A stretch of 11,226 nt of DNA, taken from an uncultured Helicobacteraceae bacterium (GTDB taxonomy: Bacteria > Campylobacterota > Campylobacteria > Campylobacterales > Helicobacteraceae). The stretch spans positions 1-11,226 of the forward strand of contig CAKUOH010000034.1 in the NCBI GenBank assembly GCA_934668765.1, read 5' to 3'. Made by a program: the position numbers and the translations under genes. The notes under the pieces are model-generated. The model was given only the letters and a program-made list of their open reading frames with translations, ran no database searches and had not been told where the DNA came from. Every line of letters starts with the position of its first letter. Positions within the stretch are counted from its first letter, which is position 1. Shown here one piece after another: positions 5,885-10,724 of the stretch.

Positions 5885-6257
5885 TGAGATAAAAATTATG
5901 AATGCTATTTTGATAAATTATGGTGCAAATGTGGATTTTGTGGGCAATTTTTATACTAGCGCAAATGTAGATTTGGGTGGATTTGTGGGCATTGGAATCG
6001 GTGGTGATTCGTGGATTATAAAAACTAAGTTGGATACACAGCTATCGCCTCCGACTTCTGCTTTTAATGTTTGGCTAAATGCAGGATTGCGCGCAAATAT
6101 TGCCACTCATCACGGCATAGAGTTGGTTGCCAGAGTGCCATTTTTGAAAGCCACTATTTTTAGCACGGCTATGAATCTTGGCTATGCTAATTCAAAAATG
6201 AAAATGTTTATAACAAATCCTTATAATGTAACTTTGCGATATGTGTATAATTTTTAA
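5877..6257 (+). CDS. C-terminal barrel part of the broken outer-membrane protein
   Basis: A 126-residue frame with no signal peptide of its own and no good ribosome site; it is the continuation of the preceding frame. It carries blocks typical of the Helicobacter outer-membrane protein family (PF01856): GANVDFVGNFY (19-29), LGGFVGIGIGGDSW (33-46), FNVWLNAGLRANIATHHGIE (63-82) and the C-terminal strand VTLRYVYNF ending in phenylalanine, as needed for recognition by the BAM complex. Alone it could not reach the outer membrane. Confidence 0.65.
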   Translation: MYNEIKIMNAILINYGANVDFVGNFYTSANVDLGGFVGIGIGGDSWIIKTKLDTQLSPPTSAFNVWLNAGLRANIATHHGIELVARVPFLKATIFSTAMNLGYANSKMKMFITNPYNVTLRYVYNF

Positions 6258-6274
6258 GAAGCGACTTGGCGAAT

Positions 6275-6299
6275 GCAAATAATTTATTGATTTGCTTTT
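6275..6299 (+). terminator. Possible weak intrinsic terminator after the outer-membrane protein gene
   Basis: GCAAAT (6275-6280) and ATTTGC (6290-6295) form a 6-bp stem with a 9-nt loop, followed by TTTTA. The stem is AT-rich and short, so termination strength is doubtful. Confidence 0.3.
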
Positions 6300-6339
6300 A
6301 TGATATTGATTTTATTTGCCTTTTAGATTCGCGTGATTT

Positions 6340-6378
6340 GGATTGCCACGATTTTACTTCGTAAATTCTCGCAATGAC
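6340..6378. repeat. Dispersed palindromic repeat, copy 5
   Basis: The ends are GGATTGCCACG and CTCGCAATGACA. The centre has TTTAC (6353-6357), loop TTC, and GTAAA (6361-6365), a perfect 5-bp stem. Same family as the 1307-1530 cluster. Confidence 0.65.
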
Positions 6379-6389
6379 AAATAGAGTGT

Positions 6390-6429
6390 GGATTGCTTTG
6401 CCTTGCTATCGCAAGGACTTGCAATGACG
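6390..6429. repeat. Dispersed palindromic repeat, copy 6
   Basis: The ends are GGATTGCTTTG and TTGCAATGACG. The centre has CCTTGC (6401-6406), loop TATC, and GCAAGG (6411-6416), a perfect 6-bp stem. A right-end fragment (CTCGCAATGACGAAATGG) recurs at 6445-6462. Confidence 0.7.
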
Positions 6430-6483
6430 CAATGGAGTGCAAATCTCGCAATGACGAAATGGGGCGCAAATCTACAAAAGAGT

Positions 6484-6532
6484 CGTCATTGCGAGGCAGT
6501 TTGAGCATAGTGAAAACAACGAAGCAATCCAC
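6484..6532. repeat. Dispersed palindromic repeat, copy 7 (inverted orientation)
   Basis: It reads CGTCATTGCGAGG at the left and ACGAAGCAATCCAC at the right, the reverse orientation of copies 5 and 6. The inner part is longer (about 24 nt) and only weakly self-complementary (GTTT with AAAC). Confidence 0.65.
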
Positions 6533-6648
6533 TAATGCGACTTTTGAACCTTATGCGAATCTCGAACTTTTGGCGAATCTGAATGCAATTATTTATCGAT
6601 TTGCCCTTGCAATATTGCGCTAATTTGCCTTTTAAATTCGCGCTCTTT

Positions 6649-6687
6649 GGATTGCTTTGTTAGTCCTGCGGACTTCCTCGCAATATC
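6649..6687. repeat. Dispersed palindromic repeat, copy 8
   Basis: The ends are GGATTGCTTTG and CTCGCAATATC. The centre has AGTCC (6662-6666), loop TGC, and GGACT (6670-6674), a perfect 5-bp stem. No gene is seen in 6258-6820 outside these repeats. Confidence 0.65.
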
Positions 6688-6820
6688 GGAGTGGTTTGTC
6701 CTTTGATTTGACTCACAATGACAGCGTATGAAAGCGCGAATCTTGGCACGATTTGTGCTTTAAATAATGCGTTAAATCATTAGTTATTTAAAAATGGCTA
6801 ATATTTAAGAAAAGTTTAAT

Positions 6821-6826
6821 TATAAT
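6821..6826 (+). promoter_or_regulatory. -10 box of the mltD-like gene
   Basis: TATAAT at 6821-6826 overlaps the ATG at 6825 and so excludes that ATG as start if the promoter is used. It leaves a leader of about 45 nt before the TTG at 6879. No good -35 is seen. Confidence 0.55.
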
Positions 6827-6878
6827 GCGAAGTTTTTTTGAAATTTTTGCGATTAAGCTAATTATAAGGGACTTAAAA

Positions 6879-7970
6879 TTGAAGCGGATTATTTTCTTTG
6901 TATTGTTTATGTTGTCGGCAAATGTGGCAAATGCGAATTTTTATGAAAGCTCACACAGCGTTGAAAACCTCCAAAGTGTCCTTGACACCTTTGATATTGA
7001 CACTTCCTACCAAATCGATACGACTTTTTTTACACAGCACTATGAGCGCACACTGGGCGATAGATGGGAATATTTCGTGGATAGCTATGAGCGTGGATAT
7101 GAGTATATCCCTATTTTGCGCCAAATGCTAAGCGATGCGGGAGTGCCACAGGAATTTTTGTATTTGGCTATGGTAGAATCGCGCTTTTCTACTCGCGCAT
7201 ATTCGCGCAAAAAGGCGGTGGGAATCTGGCAGATTATGCCAAGCACGGCAAAAATGCTAAAACTTCGCATTGATGACTTTATCGATGAGCGTAGAGACCC
7301 GATAAAATCCACAGAAGCCGCGATAAACTATCTCAAACAGCTCAAAAACTCCATAGGTAAGTGGTATCTTGCTGCTATGGCTTATAACTGTGGCATAGGG
7401 CGACTGCGAAAGGCGATAAAAGAAGCAGGTAGCGATGATATAAATGTGCTTATGGATTTTATCCCAAAGGAAACGCAAAACTATATCCGCTCTATTTTGT
7501 CCATAAATGTGGCATTTAGCAATGTGGGTGATTTGAAAAGTCAAAATAAAGAGCATTTCCTAAATCGTGGTTCAACTGTTACTTTGGCAAGTGTGAAAAT
7601 CCCAGCAGGGACGGATTTAGGCTCGATTTCTCGTGGTGCTGGAATGAAAATCGATGATTTAAAAAGCTACAATCGGCAGTTTAAATACGGCTTTTTGCCA
7701 CCAAGTGGAAGCGAATACGATGTGTATTTGCCATATCAAAATCTATTAAGTTTTAAGAAAAATTTTAAGCCGCAAAAGGCGGATTTATCGAAGTTTTATA
7801 TCACATATAGAGTGCAAAAGGGCGATAGTTTGTATGGCATTTCGCGCCGCTATAATGTAAGCATTGATACGATAAAAAATACCAATAATCTTAAAAAAAC
7901 TAAGATTGCCATCAATCAAAAGCTAATGATTCCGCTAAAAAATCAAAAGCAGTTTGCGTATAAACGATAG
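6879..7970 (+). CDS. mltD: Membrane-bound lytic murein transglycosylase, MltD-like, with C-terminal LysM
   Basis: A 363-residue exported enzyme that cuts the MurNAc-GlcNAc bond in peptidoglycan, forming 1,6-anhydro-MurNAc ends. Signal peptide: KR, hydrophobic IIFFVLFML, and a likely cut after NVANA (residue 19). No lipobox cysteine is seen, so it is probably periplasmic rather than a lipoprotein. The GH23/SLT domain spans about 70-215: catalytic Glu100 in MVESRFS, GIWQIMPSTA (115-124) and AMAYNCGIGRL (166-176). A LysM-like stretch follows at about 233-284, then a clear LysM (YRVQKGDSLYGISRRYNVS, 310-328, to IP 351-352). TTG at 6879 is chosen because AAGGGA (6866-6871) lies 7 nt upstream and the signal peptide starts there. 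It stands alone and converges on the fucosyltransferase locus. Confidence 0.9.
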   Translation: MKRIIFFVLFMLSANVANANFYESSHSVENLQSVLDTFDIDTSYQIDTTFFTQHYERTLGDRWEYFVDSYERGYEYIPILRQMLSDAGVPQEFLYLAMVESRFSTRAYSRKKAVGIWQIMPSTAKMLKLRIDDFIDERRDPIKSTEAAINYLKQLKNSIGKWYLAAMAYNCGIGRLRKAIKEAGSDDINVLMDFIPKETQNYIRSILSINVAFSNVGDLKSQNKEHFLNRGSTVTLASVKIPAGTDLGSISRGAGMKIDDLKSYNRQFKYGFLPPSGSEYDVYLPYQNLLSFKKNFKPQKADLSKFYITYRVQKGDSLYGISRRYNVSIDTIKNTNNLKKTKIAINQKLMIPLKNQKQFAYKR

Positions 7971-8058
7971 ATTCGTGCTTTTAAGATTCGCATAGATTGC
8001 CTTGAATCATAGGGTTTTGCGCCGAATCTAATGCGTTATTTTGCAAATCTTTGCCAAA

Positions 8059-8823
8059 TCATTGTCGTTTAATAATCTCCCCGCTATGCAAATCCACAAG
8101 CACCACACTTTCATAAACCTGCGATTTATCATTATAAGTTAGCTGTGCAAAATCTCTACCATAAAAGTTTGGCATAACCACGATTTTGTGCGGATTATCA
8201 ATCAAATATCCTGCCCACCAGCTAAAAGTCGAATTTGCAATAATCGCATTTTGACATACGCGCATTAGCTCTATTTCGTGTGCCGCGCTATCTTCGCCAT
8301 TATTTGCCACAAATTCAAACTCCACACCCTTTTTAGCTTCATCGCTTAAAATCGCCAAAAAATTGCGCTCACACCACGCAATATCATTGCTAAAGATAAA
8401 AATGTGTGGTTTAGCAAGTTTGGATTTGACAAACTTAATCGCACCGTCATAATACTTGCTCTCGCAGAGATTTACATAATATTCTACGCATTCTTTTATG
8501 CTTACATAATCGCCCCTACGAATATGCAAAAATACCGAATCGCTCGTGTTTAAAATGCGCTCTTTAAGCGCAAGATTCGCGTGGGAGAGTGAAGTTTTTA
8601 GTGTAAATTCCTTGCGAAGTGTCAAATCTAAATGCTTGAAATATGCTAAAGAAAACAAGCACCCATCAAAATATGTGTTTTTATGAATCGGCATTGAATC
8701 TAGTGGGATTGTTTGAAAAGCAGTTTCTGTCGTTAGGTATTTGTAGGGTTGCTTGATTCGCTTGTGTTGCGGGTGATTCGCCCTATCTTTATCCGCCAAA
8801 TCAAAAAAATAATTCTTTGTCAA
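8059..8823 (-). CDS. Alpha-1,2-fucosyltransferase (GT11), C-terminal part in its own frame
   Basis: A 254-residue frame covering the GDP-fucose-binding half of a family 11 fucosyltransferase. The landmarks are TYFDGCLFSLAYF (50-62), VFLHIRRGDYV (97-107, the HxRRGDY motif), IFSNDIAWCE (143-152) and ANSTFSWWAGYL (196-207). A TTG at 8823 is the only start near the 5' end; it lacks a ribosome site and an in-frame TAG lies just upstream, so independent expression is unlikely. The N-terminal GGLGNQM motif is encoded upstream in another frame. The join would need one T removed from the T7 run (A7 at 8803-8809 on the plus strand), which gives DKELFF-DLADKDR. Such enzymes add fucose in Lewis-type lipopolysaccharide O-antigens in Helicobacter. 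Confidence 0.8.
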   Translation of the reverse strand: MTKNYFFDLADKDRANHPQHKRIKQPYKYLTTETAFQTIPLDSMPIHKNTYFDGCLFSLAYFKHLDLTLRKEFTLKTSLSHANLALKERILNTSDSVFLHIRRGDYVSIKECVEYYVNLCESKYYDGAIKFVKSKLAKPHIFIFSNDIAWCERNFLAILSDEAKKGVEFEFVANNGEDSAAHEIELMRVCQNAIIANSTFSWWAGYLIDNPHKIVVMPNFYGRDFAQLTYNDKSQVYESVVLVDLHSGEIIKRQ

Positions 8824-8933
8824 AATCCAAATCTAGCGGAAGTGTTATGTTAAAATTAGTGATTTCTAAATTGCGGATATTAGTGGGTTTTGGGGGATTT
8901 TTGGTGTTAAGATTCGCGCTATTTTGATTCGCG

Positions 8934-9137
8934 TCATTTTGTGCGCGATTCCCCCCCCCCCCCATTTTGCGAATCGCCCTGCAGATTTTTATAATCACTA
9001 GCATCAAAAATCACATCATAACCTTTAGATTCTAACGCCTTGCCAAAGGTGTAATTATACATTTGATTGCCAAGTCCGCCAGATAGGTGAATCACAGCGA
9101 GATTTGGTTTAGTCAAGTAATTATGCGCGTAATGCAA
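8934..9137 (-). CDS. Alpha-1,2-fucosyltransferase, N-terminal part ending after the poly-G tract
   Basis: A 67-residue frame carrying AVIHLSGGLGNQMYNYTFGK (14-33), the conserved N-terminal signature of family 11 fucosyltransferases, followed by GYDVIFDASDYKN. It then runs into four glycines encoded by the G13 tract and terminates at ESRTK. The start is uncertain: the first possible codon is TTG at 9137 with its nearest AAAAGG about 14 nt upstream, and another TTG lies at 9116. It overlaps the small frame 9121-9276 by 17 nt. Confidence 0.6.
   Translation of the reverse strand: MHYAHNYLTKPNLAVIHLSGGLGNQMYNYTFGKALESKGYDVIFDASDYKNLQGDSQNGGGGESRTK
8951..8963 (-). repeat. Homopolymer tract G13 inside the fucosyltransferase gene
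   Basis: Thirteen C on the plus strand (G in the coding strand) between AAT and AATCGC. Length modulo 3 decides whether the GGLGNQM half reads into the linker frame: 12 or 15 is in frame, 13 is out. It is the longest homopolymer in the window and a typical contingency-locus tract. Confidence 0.9.
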
Positions 9138-9276
9138 TAGCTTTTCTATTGCCTTTTCTTTCTTTCTTTAGCGTATCACCTGCGAATTGATTGTTGGATA
9201 TAAATTTATAAACAAATGTTCGCTTGTGTGGGTTTTTAATTGTCAAAGTAAGTAGTTTTGCACCTAGTTTTGCCAT
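9121..9276 (-). CDS. Small 51-aa protein or displaced N-terminus of the fucosyltransferase
   Basis: ATG at 9276 has AAAGGA upstream and a TACAAT -10 at 9319-9314, so this frame has better start signals than the fucosyltransferase frame it precedes. The product is basic: MAKLGAKLLTLTIKNPHKR, then KFISNNQFAGDTLKKERKG, ending KAIALRA. I recognise no family. It overlaps the next frame by 17 nt, and skipping one base near 9127 would fuse KAIALR to HNYLTKPNLAVIHLSGG without loss. So it may be the true N-terminal segment of the fucosyltransferase, separated by a third frameshift, or a small gene translationally coupled to it. A longer reading from 9384 would start upstream of the promoter and is not preferred. 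Confidence 0.5.
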   Translation of the reverse strand: MAKLGAKLLTLTIKNPHKRTFVYKFISNNQFAGDTLKKERKGNRKAIALRA

Positions 9277-9313
9277 TTTTTGATTCCTTTGCGTTTTTAA
9301 GTTAAAAAGCATT

Positions 9314-9319
9314 ATTGTA
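9314..9319 (-). promoter_or_regulatory. -10 box of the fucosyltransferase transcript
   Basis: TACAAT on the minus strand, about 38 nt upstream of the ATG at 9276. TTGCAA at 9344-9339 is a possible -35 but with a long 19-nt spacer. It interlocks with the divergent promoter of the M23 peptidase gene. Confidence 0.45.
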
Positions 9320-9330
9320 GTGAAAATCTC

Positions 9331-9339
9331 TGCTATAAT
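9331..9339 (+). promoter_or_regulatory. Extended -10 promoter of the M23 peptidase gene
   Basis: TGC-TATAAT at 9331-9339, a perfect extended -10, giving a leader of about 65 nt before the ATG at 9410. The surrounding 13-mer CTGCTATAATTGC recurs exactly at the HisZ-like promoter (10669-10681). Confidence 0.65.
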
Positions 9340-9409
9340 TGCAAAAAATAAAGGCAGGATAGCGATTTTACGCATAGTAGTCAAAATTTAAACATTGTAA
9401 GGAATTTTA

Positions 9410-10315
9410 ATGAAAGTCAAAATAACCAAAATTTTTGCTTGTATTTGCGTGATTGTATCGCTAAATAGCACTTTTGCAGTGGCACAAGATTCAAAGAATA
9501 CTGATTCGATGAGTAAAATGCCCCAAACGCCCATAACTTCGCCCACGCCCATAACCGCAAATGCGCCACATATCGCTTATAATGGCACGGCGTATATTTT
9601 CACTACCACCGAAAAAAATCCCAAAGCACTAACATTTGGCGATAAAAAAATCGCGTGGTTAGCCCACCCTGCGAATGAAAATGAAAAAATCGCCATTATT
9701 CCCGTGCCATATCGCGCGAATTTGGGGCGATTTGAGCTACAAAATGGGCTATTTTTGGAGATTAAAGGCGCAAATTACAAAAAAGAAAAAATCACAATCA
9801 CCGATACTACCAAAATCCGCCCGAATAAAGCCCAGCAAAAGCGCGTGACAGATGAGCTAAATGAAGCAAATGCGATTTATCGCACACGCACGCCAAAACG
9901 CTTATGGAGTGAGCGATTTGCCCTGCCTTTGGGGAGTGTAATCACAAGCCATTACGGCAATGCGCGAATGTTTAATAATGAAGTGCGGAGCTATCACGCG
10001 GGGACGGACTTTCGCGCAAGCATTGGCACACCGATAAAAGCGACAAATGACGGGATAATCGCACTTGCAAAAGAGCGATTTATGTCGGGCAATAGCGTGA
10101 TAATCGACCACGGCAAGGGAATTTACAGCGCGTATTTTCATTTGAGCGAATTAAAAGTCGCAGTGGGTGAGCGTGTAAAAAAAGGGCAAATCATCGCATT
10201 AAGTGGCGATACAGGGCGCGTCAGCGGAGCGCATTTGCATTTTTCAATGATGGTGCAAGGCGTGAGTGTCGATGCACTGCATTTTATAAATACGATAAAT
10301 GGGCTGTTTGAGTGA
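9410..10315 (+). CDS. Secreted M23 (LytM-type) peptidoglycan endopeptidase
   Basis: A 301-residue zinc metallopeptidase predicted to cut peptide cross-links of peptidoglycan in the periplasm. Signal peptide: KVKITK, hydrophobic FACICVIVSL, and a likely cut after TFAVA (residue 25). A Pro/Thr-rich stretch follows (35-50), then a beta-rich N-terminal domain (about 52-135) and the M23 domain (about 165-290). Zinc ligands are His196 and Asp200 in YHAGTDF and His277 in GAHLHFS; His244 (YFHLSEL) and His275 complete the active site. All motif residues are present, so it should be active. ATG at 9410 has AAGGAA (9399-9404) upstream. In Helicobacter and Campylobacter such enzymes (Csd1-3, Pgp3) shape the helical cell; which of these it matches cannot be decided here. 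Confidence 0.9.
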   Translation: MKVKITKIFACICVIVSLNSTFAVAQDSKNTDSMSKMPQTPITSPTPITANAPHIAYNGTAYIFTTTEKNPKALTFGDKKIAWLAHPANENEKIAIIPVPYRANLGRFELQNGLFLEIKGANYKKEKITITDTTKIRPNKAQQKRVTDELNEANAIYRTRTPKRLWSERFALPLGSVITSHYGNARMFNNEVRSYHAGTDFRASIGTPIKATNDGIIALAKERFMSGNSVIIDHGKGIYSAYFHLSELKVAVGERVKKGQIIALSGDTGRVSGAHLHFSMMVQGVSVDALHFINTINGLFE

Positions 10316-10450
10316 AATGGGCTATTAGATTCATAACGAAAGATTGGTAGATTTATAGATATTTTAAGACTATCTTTAAGAGGATTATTTAGCTATCATT
10401 TTTAGTGAGATTTTATACAAATCTTGTCCTTTGATTGTGGTGATGGCTAT
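10316..10450. other. Spacer between the M23 gene and the intact part of the glycosyltransferase remnant
   Basis: No gene with start and ribosome site on either strand. Its right part (10385-10450) may be the degraded tail of the glycosyltransferase remnant. No clear terminator follows the M23 stop at 10315. Confidence 0.4.
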
Positions 10451-10588
10451 CTAAATTATATCTTTTTTAAGTAAAGCAAGAAATTTTCTTTTTTTGATTC
10501 CTCGCACTTCATCAATGACTGCGATAATACTTCGCTCTTCATTGTAGCAGGGGATAAGGACGGCGATATTTGGGGGAGTTTGATTCAT
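10385..10588 (-). pseudogene. Family 2 glycosyltransferase, truncated N-terminal remnant
   Basis: ATG at 10588 opens MNQTPPNIAVLIPCYNEERS, the classic first beta-strand and nucleotide-sugar binding start of GT2 enzymes (IPCYNEE), continuing IIAVIDEVRG. The family signal ends after about residue 30 and the frame stops at TAG 10453-10451 after 45 codons. Reading through the TAG in the same frame gives a further 21 codons (to KISLKMIAK) ending at TAA 10387-10385, which may be the fused 3' end of the gene left by an internal deletion; that part is speculative. AAAGG upstream of the ATG and a TATAAT at 10624-10619 remain, so the loss appears recent. It could not be an active enzyme without the DxD region. 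Confidence 0.7.
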
Positions 10589-10618
10589 ATCTAACCTTTT
10601 TAGAAAAAATAAAAGCGT

Positions 10619-10624
10619 ATTATA
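10619..10624 (-). promoter_or_regulatory. -10 box of the glycosyltransferase remnant
   Basis: TATAAT on the minus strand preceded by TTTTG, about 30 nt upstream of the ATG at 10588. It is divergent from the HisZ-like promoter 45 bp away. Confidence 0.45.
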
Positions 10625-10669
10625 CAAAATTTTAGTGTGAATCTAGCTACGAATCTACGCAAATTTTTC

Positions 10670-10678
10670 TGCTATAAT
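10670..10678 (+). promoter_or_regulatory. Extended -10 promoter of the HisZ-like gene
   Basis: TGC-TATAAT at 10670-10678, about 46 nt before the TTG start at 10725. It is the third TGCTATAAT in the window. Confidence 0.65.
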
Positions 10679-10724
10679 TGCGCATTTTTATAATTTTATC
10701 ATTTTAATTTGCAAGGATTTGACT

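Larger units (their letters stand above)
5278..6257 (+). pseudogene. Helicobacter-type outer-membrane beta-barrel protein gene, interrupted by two frameshifts
   Basis: Three frames in order spell one outer-membrane protein. The start at 5278 has AAAGGA (5265-5270) 7 nt upstream and begins MKFIKLYN, but this frame stops at 5349. Dropping one base near 5301-5302 joins it to the next frame to give MKFIKLYN-IMALLNIQLMA, a credible signal peptide. The second frame then runs to 5884. Dropping one base near 5861 joins it to the third frame, which is open from 5862 and ends at 6257 in TLRYVYNF, a typical terminal beta-strand signal. The repaired protein would have about 325 residues: signal peptide, coiled-coil region, Gly-rich strand, then barrel. 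Neither break lies in a long homopolymer, so decay or sequence error is more likely than classical phase variation. Confidence 0.7.
8059..9137 (-). pseudogene. futC: Alpha-1,2-fucosyltransferase locus, frameshifted at a G13 tract and a T7 tract (futC-like)
   Basis: Three consecutive minus-strand frames form one GT11 protein: 9137-8934 (GGLGNQM half), about 8963-8813 (linker NRAQNDANQNS to LPLDLDFDKELFF) and 8823-8059 (HIRRGDY half). The first join is at a run of 13 G (C13 at 8951-8963 on the plus strand); 12 or 15 G would restore the frame. The second needs T7 reduced to T6 at 8809-8803. As sequenced, translation stops about five codons after the G-run, so the gene is off. Poly-C/poly-G slippage in futC is known in H. 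pylori and switches Lewis antigens; two required corrections make simple on/off switching less certain here. G-run length is also prone to sequencing error. Confidence 0.75.

Noticed and set aside
6323..6623. Overlapping open frames on both strands (69 and 76 codons)
   Set aside because: They translate the palindromic repeats (runs like CHCENLRS and SLRGSLSIVKTTKQS), have no ribosome site, and the two strands mirror each other.
1307..6687. CRISPR array
   Set aside because: The repeats are palindromic, variable, in both orientations and irregularly spaced, with no uniform spacers and no cas genes nearby.
6825..6878. ATG at 6825 as mltD start
   Set aside because: It overlaps the -10 box TATAAT and would put 18 residues before a complete signal peptide.
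7085..7556. Minus-strand frames within the mltD-like gene
   Set aside because: They are antisense shadows of conserved GH23 coding sequence.
9277..9384. Upstream extension (36 residues, hydrophobic) of the small frame before the fucosyltransferase
   Set aside because: It spans both divergent promoters; the ATG at 9276 has the ribosome site. A real membrane leader cannot be fully excluded.
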